A DNA stretch of 64,000 nt. It comes from Azadirachta indica (taxonomy: Eukaryota; Streptophyta; Magnoliopsida; Sapindales; Meliaceae). Below, in pieces: positions 49,800-63,063 of this stretch (position 1 is the first letter of the stretch; every line of letters begins with the position of its first letter). The notes beneath the pieces were generated by a model. It was not told where the DNA came from, searched no databases, and was given only the letters and a program-made list of their open reading frames with translations. Position numbers and translations under genes: made by a program. Location of the stretch: contig CM040450.1 in NCBI GenBank assembly GCA_022749755.1, positions 10,438,913 to 10,502,912 on the forward strand, read 5' to 3'.

Positions 49800-52090
49800 T
49801 TTAGGATAATATTGCTTTCATTTTCAAAAAATAAAATATTAATTAATAAATACTTTTAACGTTACTTGAATTTGAATGTTTTAAGCATCCTAGAATGCTA
49901 GCTAAGCAAGATCTCACATAATCAAGCCACACAATCAATTATAGAAAGTGATAGGTGAATACTAGTGTCAAAGTAGCAATCAGTGAATGAGCATGCAGCT
50001 CTTGTATGGACAACACTAAATGTTGTGGTTATAGATAAGATTCTTGTGGCCATACCCACATGGTAGAGGACAACTCATTATTGACACAAACATTTCTTTT
50101 TTCTATTTGTGAAATATGAAATGTTTTGTTCCACTTTCTCTCATTTTCTCGGTAACCAAACAACTTAGAAAAGTTAATTTCTTATTGCCTTTGGCAATTA
50201 CATTACCTTTATAATTAGTTAAATCCCAAAACTTATTGCTTCCTTGCAATATTTTATCAAAATTTAAGGAACACATATGTAGTCATTAAAATTATAAAAT
50301 ATTATGGAGATTCGGTATATATATATATATATATATTGTTGAAATGATAAAACATGTATGTTTGACAAGATGTTTTTGTTAAAATTATTGAGTTGAGATT
50401 CCTTTTTGACAAAAGGATTCCAATATATCTGAGGAAAAAGGAGTTTGAATTTGAATCCTTGTAATTTCTCTAGCTTGATTTTCTTGACCTATAATTATTG
50501 GGTTTGTGTTTTTCTTATGAGCTAATTAATATTTTCGTTGAAATAATAATACTCATATTCCTTGAAGAATAGTATGAAAGCAAAATTAAAATTTAGACTA
50601 CACTTCTTCATAAATAGCTGGACTCTATTGAAAGTTGCGTAATACTATTTATGGTGCAGTAGTTATGATTTTACTGGCAACTTATATAATAAAAACATTT
50701 ACGGACAAATAATATAGAGCTATAATTATTTAAGAATCAGTTTTCTCTATTTGAATATTACATCAACTAATGCAAAAATATCTTCCAGTTTACTGGAACT
50801 TTTATATAATGAAAAATATTTTGTTTTTAATTCATCACCTTGTTCAGTTTAGGAAATTTTTGGTGACAAATTTTGTAAAATTCCTTAATTAAACTTCAAT
50901 TAATACCATTAATTAAGAAAAGTTTATAAAAATCTTACCCTTTTCATTGATTTAAGAAGTGATAAATTGGCAAATATGAGTAATTAATAATGTTCTTCAA
51001 CTATCCTTAAAGTAAAATTCCTTTTAATTAATTAATCAACTAGTTATCATGTTTGTCATATATAAACTCTATAATTAATAACTACAAGAAAAAAAGTCTA
51101 CCTTGACGCAAATTATGTGTCAAGTAAATATTTTCTTAAATTTTATTTTTATATCAACGTAAATTACCTAAAAAATAGATGACACATTTTAAATATTACA
51201 AAATATGACTCTTAAAATATATGCGAAGATACATATAACATATATCAAGAATTATTTAACAAAAGTATTCCACCAAGCTAAAGAATTAGTGTAATCTATG
51301 TAGGTGAAGTGATGAGATCTCGGCATATAATTGATTATAATATTATGGGTTCTTGGATTATAATTTTTTTTGTGGATGGAGTTATATTATTGAACCATAT
51401 TAATTATTTGTCTAAATCTCTTTTATTAAATCTTTTTAATTTATTTGTTGTATTAAATTAAATCTATTAGTTGAACATCTGTATAAATTAATCTACGTTA
51501 CTCTTTTTTAATTGGTGCCTAAACAAGGTTGGAGTTGTCACACAGGAAAAAATATTAGTGCCTAGATTTGAATCTACACATGTTAACAAAGACAACGTCA
51601 AATTAACAAAGACAACGTCAATTGTTTAAATTCTACGGAGTTTGATCTGAAGATTCAACAGTTTTGATTAGTCTCCACTTTGATAGTAGAAGATGCAAAT
51701 AATCCTTACAAATGATAAAAGTATAATTGTCTTGAAAGAAAGTTGGTTAAGCTAGATGGACCTTTAGATGTCGTACCCAATGAAAAGGATTACTTGGTCG
51801 TTTTAGATATTAATCTTGCCCTAAATAAATTAGGTGGTTTTTTTCAATCTATCCAAGAAAACCGCTATTCAAAGTTTAGAGAGGTTAGGTTTATTTGTGT
51901 TTGCATCTCATGGCAACACTCAAGTTATGGTTAATATAATACAAAAAATCATTAGAATGAGTAATCTTTTATATTATAATAGAATTGCCAGATATTATAC
52001 AACACACATATATATATGGAACAAGATCAACAATATCTTTTTTTATACAAATTTTTATGTCAATTATTAACCCTTAAATAAAGGGTATAC
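49800..52090. other. AT-rich intergenic DNA
   Basis: Contains a less AT-rich patch at 49870-50110 and a two-copy repeat of TTAACAAAGACAACGTCAAA near 51577-51620. A 63-codon frame at 51743 has no recognisable domain and is not called. Confidence 0.55.
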
Positions 52091-52657
52091 GGAGAATTAA
52101 TATTACATAAAATAAAAAAATATAATAAATATTTTATATTCATCAATTAAAGTCTTTTATATCTTTTAACTATCAATTTTTTTCTTTTTCTTACTTAATA
52201 ATTCGTAAAATCTCTCTCTCACTTTACTCATTTTTATTACATTTTCTCTCTCTTCATTATTTCTTTTCATTTTAATTATCAATTATAAAAAAAACTCAAA
52301 ATTTTAAATAACTATTTTTATTTTCATTTTAATTATCACTTGCAAATTCAAAAATTTAAAAATTTGAATAAAAATTATTTTAATTAATTAATTCATCTAA
52401 AAAACTCATGAATTTTTTAAAATTATTATAATATATAAATATTAAAAAATTATTTAATTAATACGTTTTTTAACTTATAAATGATAATTAAAATTAAAAT
52501 ATATTTGAGGAGAGAGATAATGTAATAAAGAAAATTAAAGTAAGAAAGATTAATAAATTACAGGTAAGAAAGAGAAAAGAAAAAAGACATAAAAGACCCT
52601 ATTAAATGAGTTTGTAAGAATTTTTTTTATATTTGTTAGATGAAATCTTAGCTCTCC
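52091..52657. mobile_element. Foldback element, 567 bp, arms of about 200 bp or more
   Basis: Starts GGAGAATTAATATTACAT and ends ATGAAATCTTAGCTCTCC, which pair with each other. Inside, GTCTTTTATATCTTTT is matched by GTCTTTTATGTCTTTT from the right end, and both arms carry TTATTACATT followed by a TCTCTCTC run. Noncoding. Long arms suggest a Mutator-like or foldback MITE; the target duplication was not identified. Confidence 0.65.
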
Positions 52658-53489
52658 ATATATTCATAATTTAAGAGGTAATAATTGATAATAAAATTTG
52701 TATAAAAAAAAGACTGCTGATCCTACTTATATATATATATATATATTTATATTTAACAGTTTATAATTGATGTAAAATTTTGTGTAAAATAAAAAGGCTA
52801 TTGATCTTGCCCTATATATATGTGTGTGTATGTGTGTGTGTGTGTGTTTTGTGTATTAAAGTTTGATCAATACATATTTGTGTTAGAAGTTTTAAATTTT
52901 AAGATTGGATAGAAATTAAGGTATCATTTTAAAGTCCTATTTTTATTGAAAATCTATGCAGCAAAAATATCCCTTGACCATGAGTTTTTAAGAAGTTTAG
53001 AAAGAACCTATTTGGTGTAGGGTTCTTGATTTTGATTTTAAACTTAGAAAATACATTTTTTAGGTGTATTTAGATTTTTTTTTATTATATTTTTTTTGAG
53101 AGAAGAAACTTAGTTCTTGGAGAGAATAAGTTTTTTAGGGTATTTAACACAATTAAGACAAATAGTGCTCACCAAAAAAGTCCAACAAAATGATTCTACA
53201 TGATGATGGCAAAATTAAAGAGGGAGCCTTTTATTTGTTTAAATTCGATTAGTGCTAATTATAATCTTTTATAATTTATTGGATTGTACAATAGCTAGGT
53301 GCAGTCTTGTGGAGTAGGAGATTTCGAACTACATAAAAAATTATTTGTATTCTTATTTAATTTAGGCTTTAAATAAATTAATGAATTGAATATCAATTAA
53401 ATTCGACAAATGGCTAAAAATAAATCTAATAAAAAACAAATTACAAAACTTCTGTTCGGTAAAATGTGTCAAAAATATTATCACTCTAC

Positions 53490-53705
53490 GAAAGAAACTA
53501 CACAACCTTAGAATGGAAGTGAATCAAAATAATATTTTGATAAGCATATTAAAAGCTATCAAGGTAAGATCATTGAAAAAGGGAAAAAGATGCTCTTTAT
53601 AATCTACATATGAAGGAAACTATGCAACCTCCTGGTACAAGTAGGCAAATTCAACATTGTGATAAGAAGATTAATAGTTAATTTAAGGTAATATTAATGA
53701 AAAGA
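53490..53705. repeat. Two diverged tandem copies, period about 110 bp
   Basis: The pieces beginning ACGAAAGAAACTACACAACC and ATGAAGGAAACTATGCAACC resemble each other over about 100 bases, ending in AAGGTAA-like sequence. No function assigned. Confidence 0.5.
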
Positions 53706-53751
53706 AAACAAATTAGAATCAGGTTTGTATATATAACTTCTTTACTGATTA

Positions 53752-54098
53752 AAAGAGTTTTTGAATGTTAGAAGTATATTTTAATTCTTTTTAATATCGT
53801 TTAATTATTGTTGGAGAAAAGTTTTTAACAATTTAAAAAATTATTTTACTTTTATAAAACAAACCCAAATTTTGAATTTTTAATAATAAATACTTTTGGT
53901 CTCTTTTGAAGGGTTAAATTGTTTAAAATATCTCTAATTTATTTTCAAAATTTTACTCATTTTTCTTGTATTACAACTTTAAAAAACTTATTTATTAAAA
54001 TAATTATACAATATTTACTAAAAGATATTTATGATAATTAAACAATTACTAAAATTTTTGTTATAAAGTTGCAAAAGATCCATTCTAAAAAAACTTTA
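53752..54098 (-). mobile_element. Tourist-like MITE fragment, copy E (reverse orientation)
   Basis: Aligns with the middle and right part of copy D (for example TTAAATTGTTTAAAATA against TAAAATTGTTCAAAATA). The left end is lost. Confidence 0.45.
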
Positions 54099-54099
54099 A

Positions 54100-55451
54100 T
54101 TGAATATATAGTGATAACAAACTAATTCATAGTAGTTATCATCTTATAGTAAATGTTTGGATCAGTTTGATGTGTGAAGAAAAAGACAATTTTATCTTAT
54201 CATACGCACATAAAACTAACTACTCCTATTGTGTTTGGCATGATGTGGCTAATATTTTGTAAATAGATTAAAAAAATCTATAGTGGCTTTGGTCATTCCC
54301 TTAGAAAAAAAAAAGATTTGGTAGGGTAATTGTGTCACAAAGAGTAAGCAAATTTTTTAATATTGTCAATTCTTAATAATTGATAATATTGTCCACCAGT
54401 GCCCTGATATTATTTCTTCGATATGTCATTTTACGAGTATAACATCTGCTACATTTAAATAAATTATAATAAAAAAATGTCATAGAAAAAGATGGAGTAT
54501 CTAAAAAAGAAAATTTTAATTAAAAAAAAACAATTAAATTAACAATGTATAAATAATGGGGGGATTGAATTTTGCAAAGGGCTTTCCCAATTTTAGGGAG
54601 ACTTTGAGGTGATTAATTCCAAAGTCCAATGAGAATATATTGTTCTTATTAGTGGGAAATTGACCATCAAAATAAAAATTCAACACACATGATTACAAAT
54701 TACTTGGGTAATGTAAATTTTTTTAAGAACTTAATAGAAAATAAAAAAATACATAAACTCTTAAAATTTGATTAAATAAATACTTTTATGCATATTTTTA
54801 TATTAAATTAATATATTTAACTCTTAAAATCATTGTTATTAAAAAAATTATAATAACTGTATAAAAGATGAGTAAATTATCGAGAGTAATTAACTAAATT
54901 TTTTAATGTTTTGGTTTTTTTAAAATTTAATTAAATTGAAATATTATCTGGTGTAATCTTAGATTTGTATATGTATGTTGTTTTTCAAACTTAATATTTT
55001 AAGAATAAATATATACTTAGTATTTGAAAATAAATATACTGCACAAATTTAGGGCTAAGGTTTCATCTTTTTCAAGTAATTAATATTAGTAGTTGAGATC
55101 GCATATATAAGCCAACTGCCTCAAATAAACCAAATTGTTAGATGCATAGTCAACAAGGAGCATGTGAAAGCAATTTGATTTAAGAGTCAAATAAGTATCT
55201 TCTAGTTTTCATAATTAATTGGAAATAGATTATAATAATTAAGATCTTTTAATAAAAAATTAGAAGAATTTTCACTCAAAATTTCTCTCTTGTTTTCAAC
55301 TTCTTTTAGTTTCTATCATTTTCTCTCTCTTATTCTTGAATGATTACTAGATAATTAACTGATTAGAAAGCTTAGTATTACCAAAATTACTTAATTTATT
55401 TAATTAAGTGCAACCAATATTATTGAATTAGAAGTACATAGCTCTAAATTT

Positions 55452-55452
<1 letters not shown>
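54100..55452. other. AT-rich intergenic DNA
   Basis: Nothing recognisable beyond low-complexity AT sequence. Confidence 0.6.

Positions 55453-55453
<1 letters not shown>

Positions 55454-55502
<49 letters not shown>
55454..55502. repeat. CT microsatellite
   Basis: About 24 uninterrupted CT units. Confidence 0.95.
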
Positions 55503-55505
<3 letters not shown>

Positions 55506-56150
55506 AATATTTTTGTAGAATTCGGTTCATATCTTAACATCATGATTACAACATTAATTAATTAAGAACTATTATAAGATGTAAAAGTTGAAAATCCATA
55601 ATTTTTATATTATAGTTGGAATTTTATGTTTATTTTAAATTTAAAATACAAAATAATTAATTTTGTTTATGAATTTTGTAATTAAAGTAGGTGACCGAAT
55701 TCTTGATGGAAAATTTTGCTAATAACAGTGCATACTGACCAAAAAATATTTACCCATTTCATGTTTGGCTCAAAACCAAAAACTTATTACCTACCCACCA
55801 ACTAAAAAAATTTATGAAAACATTAATTAATATATATTTTCAAGAAATACTTTCAATGTGTTACAGGAAATAACAGAGTCATATGACTTTTTCAAACACT
55901 CTAGATAACTTGACTCATCAATCTACTCATTTTAAATATATATTCAGAATCATAAATTAATCTTATCCGTGATTAATGCTTCTTATTATATATATATATA
56001 TGTTGAATTGATCTTTTCAAAACAAGAAGGAGCCTCGAAATTAATTACATCCAGCAAATCAACTCGTTGTCACTCTCAAATAGTTTTCTATATTTCATTA
56101 AATGAGTTGTTGACTGCTATGCATCATATCACGAGAGTGTATATGAGGTG

Positions 56151-56403
56151 TTATAGCATTCTTCATGCCCATATATACTCGGACTTCATTAGGTGTCTCT
56201 GAGAATGAATATTGAAAAAACTTTTAAATAAAGAATACTTCTTTCATATCTATTTATACACTCATATACCAATGTCTTATAATATTCTTCATACCCATAT
56301 ATACTCGGACTTTATTAGGTATCTCTGAGGATCAATATTGAAAAAAAAAAACTTTTAAATAAAGAAAACTTTTTTCATATCTATTTATACACTCATATAC
56401 CCA
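56151..56403. repeat. Tandem duplication, period 126 bp
   Basis: Copy 1 starts at 56151 and copy 2 at 56277; both contain CCCATATATACTCGGACTT and CTATTTATACACTCATATAC. They differ by scattered substitutions and an A-run. On the minus strand each copy carries TATAAATAG, a good TATA box. Confidence 0.85.
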
Positions 56404-56409
56404 TTTACT

Positions 56410-58650
56410 AATAATTCAAATTTTTAAAAAATTATCTGTGCATCCTTTAGTACCATTATATGTTAAAAGTTATCACTTTTATTTTAATAAATTAAATTAA
56501 AAATATAAATATATAGTTTTGAATTTATCTCTTAAAAATAAAAAACAAATAATTAACATGGAGATAAATATGAGTTTGGGTACGAGGAGAATATTAATCT
56601 CATGTTCTATTTATTCTAGTTTTTGAGTATAATCTTTTTCTCTTGCGTACTAGCCTTACTCTCTCGATAGATTGTGTATGAACAAGTACCTATAAATATA
56701 TGCGGACAACTCCTCGTCCCTATTTTATAAGATCAATTCTAGACATTCCAAAATTTTATTTTAAATGATGCTATAAAATATGGTTATAAATCTTTAAAAA
56801 TTGTGAACATATACTGTACACTTAATGAAAATAACATTATTTTGATATAAAAGTTTTAAATATCTAACATTAGTTGATACATAATCCAACACGAAAGTTA
56901 ACAATAAAAATTTTAAAGTTTTTATATGAAATTAAAATTAATTTGTGTTGGATAAAATTAAGAAATTTTACCTACAAAATATTAAATTTTTACTTCTTAC
57001 TATTATTTAAATTTAAAATAGTTTGTAAACATCATGCTTGTTTCATATCATGCACCTAAGCTAAGCCAAGACAAAAAAGAAAATAATAATTTTTATTATT
57101 ATTTGTAACATGAAAATGAATGAAATGAACAGAACAAATATGAATACAATAAAAAATTCAAAAATTCCTGTATAAAATTAAAATTATTATATTTTTTAAA
57201 AACGTTTCATATGAAAATAAAATTTTGTATATTAAATATTAAAATTTTTATTTTTTATTATTGTTTAAATTTAAAATAATTTAAAAACATTAAAAATGTT
57301 TCAAATTATTTGAATTACACTAAAAAAAATCATGATTTTTATTAATTGCTTGTAATGTTAACGTCGAGACGAAGGAAGTGGACACATATCAACATGCCCA
57401 ATGGGCATTGCTTAGGCGGCACGATAGTAATATAATACAATTTATATTATATTATTATCTCTATCTACTAACAATAATTTTCAAAAACGTTCATGAAAGA
57501 ATCACGACGTTTCACAAGAATGCAACGAAATAATCAATTCAATAAATGTACAGAAAAAAATCAAATTAATTCGTTGTCGTTTTATGTAAAACCATTCAAA
57601 GTCAAACACGTACTCCGGCAGCCGCCTGCATTCTCTTCACTCACTTCTGTCTCTTCTCAATTCTTATCCCTAAATCTTATTAAATCTCTACACAGAAGGC
57701 TACAACCATTCAGAGTTATATATGAATGAAACCAGTTTCAGTCACTTTACAACGTCTGGCGATTTCTGTGCATTAATTTAATTACATCATTAATCACTAA
57801 TCCATACAGAAAGCTACGTCTCACAGTTGGCAATCACATCAATTCCACTCAATTTATAATGGTTTCTCTGTATTAATCGTGTTAATTGCATGATATTTTT
57901 TACACTAGTGATGCTACTGTCGACCCCCGTTTAGATTTTTCTTAAATATTTTTTATTTATAATTTTAATTTTTAACTAAAATTATATAAAAAATATCGAA
58001 TTAAGTTTATATATTTTAGTTTATATTAAACAGGATTTATACTCTATTATATGTGTAATTCATTATTACTATACTAACTTTAACTTTTATTTATTATAAA
58101 TAGTACTCTTTTTCCTTTTTAAAATTTTAATTTAATTAATAAATTTTTTATAGGAATTTTAAATTAATAAAGAAAATAATTATGGAGAGAGAATTGGCAG
58201 AGAAGAAAAATTCTTTGATCACAATCTTGAGTTAGATAAGAATTTGTTTGCTGCGTACAAATCAATTTAGCGTACGTATTTTTGAAAAGGAAATTCAATT
58301 AATCATTTTCAATAAAATCCCTTTGAGAACATTAAAATTTGTAAAAAAAATACCATGAAAATTATTTTTAAGATTAATAAGGTATTATAAGAATTTTTTT
58401 ATTACTTTATTGAAACTTTAACGAAATAAATAAGGAAAAGAAGATTTTATAATGATTTTGAAAGGACAATAAAATTTTTAATTATAACGAGTTAGAGACT
58501 TTTACCTTTTAGAAAGTCCATTGAATTTTGAAATTCAACATTTAATAATTTCGACTAGTCTTATCAACTTTTAATATCTAAATTATGTTTAAAAAATTTA
58601 AAAAAATGAAAAAAAAAAACGTTTTTTTTTTAATTCAACTTATATTTGTT
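56410..58650. other. AT-rich intergenic DNA
   Basis: A balanced-composition patch at 57590-57860 and a short palindrome (ATGCCC AAT GGGCAT near 57391) stand out. A 78-codon frame at 57493 has no domain. No gene supported. Confidence 0.5.
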
Positions 58651-58689
58651 AGTATTACAATTAAAAATTTATTAGTATTATAATTAGAA

Positions 58690-58850
58690 ATTTTATTGGA
58701 AGTTTATATATAATTTGCTATAACACATCTCAGAATTTTTTATTAAGAGTTTAAATATAATCTCCTGCAACACAACTCACACCTCAAAATTTTTTATTGA
58801 GAGTTTAGATGTAATCTACTACAACATACTTCGAAATTCTTTAGAGACAT
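58690..58850. repeat. Three diverged tandem units of roughly 55 bp
   Basis: Each unit has TTTTATTRRRAGTTTA, then TATAATCT or similar, then CAACAYA. They end near CGAAATTCTTTAGAGACATG. This resembles the repeat structure of some LTRs, but no element was delimited. Confidence 0.45.
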
Positions 58851-58960
58851 GAAAGCAGATAAGCCTACAGATTTTTGTGAAAAAATCCCAACACAATGAA
58901 AGAGAGTCCTGCGTCAAGCAGGACCACCCAGACAAAATTAGGATCATTCTTGTATTGCAG

Positions 58961-58991
58961 ATCTTTATCTTTATCTTTATCTTTATCTTTG
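58961..58991. repeat. TCTTTA hexanucleotide repeat
   Basis: About five units of TCTTTA. Confidence 0.85.
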
Positions 58992-59039
58992 TTGCTATCC
59001 TAACTTTTAAAAAATAATAATAATATTTATATATCAAAT

Positions 59040-61500
59040 ATATATAAGATAAGGAATGTGTTTAGTATGAAAAATATTATACATAACCGACATAATATAA
59101 GATGATATTTGAAAGTAAAAGTATCATAAATCAATAAAGTACATGAAAATAAATAATATTTTTAAAGAAAATTATTGTTATAAAATAAAATTAATGTTTA
59201 TCAAATATTTTATTAATTTTATATAAAAAATATGATAATCATATCAAAAATTAATATTTTAATTATTTTAATAATATAATATTATTACTATAAGTTATTA
59301 TAACATTATAATGTTTATAAGCCTATTAGTTGATTTTATTAGTATAACTTCTTGGTCTAGGGAAAAAAAGTTTAATATTGAAATTCTAAAAAAATATTTT
59401 TATAATTTTTTAATTAAAAAAGAAAAACATCCAAAAAAAAAAACCCTATATTATTAGATTATAGACAAACCTTACTAAATTTGATTTAAGACAAATACCT
59501 TTTCTAAAGAGGAGTTATGCAAATGCAATGAAATGGACAAGTTAAAGAATAAATCAAAGATGTGAACTAAATTTATAATTTTCACATGATCCCCGAGTTC
59601 CTTTTAGGTTTCAGCAGGTAAAGGGTTTTAATTTCTTCTAATTAGTTCAACAAGTTGACCCGAAAAAATTAAGAAGATAAATAATTAAAAGTTGGCTTTT
59701 GACTAAAGCGGCTACCTTATTAATGTATTTTTTATTTTAATATTTCAAAAATTTCTCAAATACGTGAATGTTTAAATTATTATCAAATATTTAAGAGTAT
59801 ATTTCTTTTTAATATAGAATAGATTTTAAATAGATTTTTTAATTAGATTATACAAGCTTAATTTATAAAATTTAAATAGATTTAAGCTCTCAATCACCCT
59901 TTAATTAAAATGGATGGTATGCTTATTTAGAGTTTGGGAGTTCAATTTCTTTAAGTACAAAGTAGAAATCATTGACCTTCTAAAAATTGGTGAAGGCAAA
60001 TTTCATCGAAATTGGGTGCATATTTTTTAACGATGTTAAATTAAATCCATCAAAACTTTTGATTTTGAATATATTTTTAATGTTAGATTGTATATGATTA
60101 AAAACTAGATAAAAAAGAAAAAAATGATGGTAATGGTAATGTATAATATTAAAAGAAAATAGATTTAAGCTAACCCTCGATTAAAAATTAGAAAAAGAAA
60201 AAGAAAGAAATGATGGTAATATTTGTAAGTAGTTCAAATTTGATAGGTTTGATAGGTTTTCATTTTTGTACTGGGCCATGAAACTCATAATTTTCAAAGG
60301 CCGAAATTCATATTCATAAAGAATCATACAATAATTCGTTCGGCTAATGCTCAGATTTTTATCAGGTGTTTGTATTGGGACCAAACTTATAAACACAATG
60401 CTATTTAGATATTCTATGATTATTTTGGACATATTTTATTGCAGAATTATAAAATTTATTTGATGAATACTTTAAAAGGTTTGCTGGAATTATTTTTTTT
60501 ATTTACTTAAAATGGTTATAAACAATTTATTAAAAATAATTTTGATAAAAATAAATATAAAAAAGGTGTAAAAGATAGATATATCTTTATTTATATCCAC
60601 CCAAAAAGAGAAAAATTAAGCCTCTTTTTACCAAGCCATCAACAGAAAAAAAAAAAAAACTAAAACTTGTTCAGTGACATTAATTTTATTAATATATAAA
60701 ATTTAATATTATAGTAAAATTTAGTATTATAAAAAGAACTGTACAAAAGTTATTTTAAGAAATATGTAAAATAAAAAAAGAAAATTTTTAAAATTTTTAT
60801 AACAAATAAGAGTAAGAGAATTTCTTGAAATGTAAAAAATAAAAAATAAAAATTTTAATATATATATATATATAACTTTTTTTCCAGTTTAGCATAAATT
60901 ATATTTATGTGAAATCAAAAAGGGTATTATTTTTGAATATCTCTTTTAAGATTTATAGAAACCACAAATAAATAGAAAGTTCGTAAAAATTTGCAGGAAT
61001 TTTCCTTACTATAGTAGTTTTATTTTATTGACTTTTAGTTGACCAACTAAAAACATTGAAAAGTCAAGAATAACCTTAGTTTCACTTTTTAAATTTCACA
61101 TTTTTATATTTTTTGCCAAAGAGTAATACTATTGTCATCTTTCGTTTCTTATAAAACCATATTTTTGTATATTTAACTTTTTTAGTTAGACAAGATTGCA
61201 TAAAAATTCAAGAAAAAAGGTTAATTAAAAGTTCATATTTTTTTATTTGAAAATTATTTGTTTCATATAATTTCCTTCCACCCCAAATTTTAAAGTATTT
61301 CTTTTATTTAAATCCTAATATAGAGCCTACATATTAACATTAATTGTACATTATATCTACTATATAATTATTAGCCCATTAAAATTGATTAATTAAATTA
61401 ATTAAATTATTACACTTTTAAGCTATCTCTTAATTGGTATGGCTTTGCAATGAGTAGAAACTCAATTAGTTGTTTTATTTTATTTTCATGATGGGCTAAA
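59040..61500. other. AT-rich intergenic DNA
   Basis: No gene recognised. A near-palindrome TTTTAGTTG AC CAACTAAAA lies near 61034. Confidence 0.55.
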
Positions 61501-61509
61501 ATAAAATAA

Positions 61510-61772
61510 AACAATACATATAAATAGGTTAACGTCCCCCAGTATAAACATAACGTAACTTTTATTAATATCCTATTCTTGCGTGATATTAGAATTTTCT
61601 CTCTGTCAAGAACAATTTAAACGTGAAAGATTAACAATCTTAAACCGTCGTATCTCAGTGGATTCAGATATGCTTCTGATTAATTTTTTCTTAATGATTT
61701 AACATGAGATCCTATTTTAAATAGAATACTTTTCCATTAAAGTTTTATTTACTTATTTATTTTTTCAACAAA
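61510..61772 (+). repeat. Probable 5' LTR end of a second copia element
   Basis: The LTR right end is placed by the primer-binding site that follows. A TATA box (ATATAAATAGG near 61519) lies about 250 bases before it, as expected for an LTR promoter. The left edge of the LTR is not determined. Confidence 0.45.
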
Positions 61773-61785
61773 TGGTATCAGAGCC
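61773..61785 (+). other. Primer-binding site of the second copia element
   Basis: TGGTATCAGAGCC, the copia initiator tRNA-Met primer site, preceded by CAACAAA. Confidence 0.85.
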
Positions 61786-62065
61786 ATTTATGTCAGATCA
61801 CTGAGGAACACATAATTTTTTTTGCTTATTTTGTTGATATATGAATTCTTATCATAAATAATTGTATTCAATAAAATTTTATGGGTAATCATATATTTAT
61901 GGTTTTGAATGGTTATGTATTATGATTTTTCTTGGGTTTGATTTACATAGATTCAGCAAGTTTGGTTATAAATAAAAAAATGTTAAACTAGTTGTTGTTG
62001 GTATAAAACTTGACATAATACTTGCGGTTGATTTTGTATTATGTACTCAATTAAAATAACAATAA

Positions 62066-62066
62066 C

Positions 62067-62160
<94 letters not shown>

Positions 62161-62245
62161 TAATAATACAATAATAATAACAATAATAATAATAATAATA
62201 ATAATATAATAATAATAATAATAACAATAATAATAATAATAACAA

Positions 62246-62282
<37 letters not shown>

Positions 62283-62306
62283 TAATAATAATAAATAATA
62301 ATAATA

Positions 62307-62388
<82 letters not shown>

Positions 62389-62400
62389 TAATAATAATAA
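62066..62400. repeat. Very long TAA microsatellite
   Basis: About 335 bases of TAA/AAT units with a few AAC, AAG and phase-shift interruptions, ending in an A-run. It lies inside the second copia region. Open frames of Tyr, Leu or Ile runs across it are artefacts. Confidence 0.97.
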
Positions 62401-63060
62401 AAATAAAAAAAAAAGGGGTAGACAATTATTGGTTTTGTACATAGGAGTTAGCCAATCTGGCTGCAAGAAAGGAAGAGGCATAAACATGTTTTTTTTTTTT
62501 TAACTAGTACAAAGCCCTAATTTCATTAGGTTAATACAGACTGCCAGCAAACCCAAGATTTGCTAAGCCTAACCATAAGGCCCAAACATAGCATCATATT
62601 AGATTTGAGCTTAAGCTCATTTTCTTTAGATTATTTTAACCCGGTCCAACCTTGCCCTACTTTGACTTCTGATCGGTTGACCTTTGATCTCTTTGACTTT
62701 TGATTATTTTGACTTTGACACATTTTTTATTTTTTATTTATTCTTATATATTAAGATTCACTATCTTAAACTACATTAAATTGAAATAAAATGCCACCAA
62801 AGTGACCTTTTTCTTTTTGTAGTTTTATTATTTTGAAATATATAGATTTTACTAAAGAAATTATAACTTCTTATGTCTAAATCTATATAGAAAATAATCG
62901 GTCCAAAGAAAGATTATTTTTTTGGTTAGATCATAAACACATATGATAATGGATATGTGATAATTTTTATGTTTTCCCATGCTTGCATTATGTCAATTCA
63001 AAGAAAGATATATTGTTGGTAGAATTTATTATCAATATTTATAATCCAACACATGTTTGC
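62401..63060. other. Region between microsatellite and RT remnant
   Basis: Probably retroelement-derived, but no domain recognised. It holds five TTGAC cores at 62662-62719. Confidence 0.4.
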
Positions 63061-63063
63061 CAC

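Noticed and set aside
51743..51934. 63-codon frame with a VVLDINLALNKLGG stretch
   Set aside because: Suggestive composition, but no family recognised and no continuation through splice sites.
57493..57729. 78-codon plus-strand frame
   Set aside because: No recognisable domain, intergenic AT-rich surroundings, no promoter or splice support.
62047..62487. Long frames of poly-Tyr, poly-Leu and poly-Ile
   Set aside because: They are translations of the TAA microsatellite, not genes.
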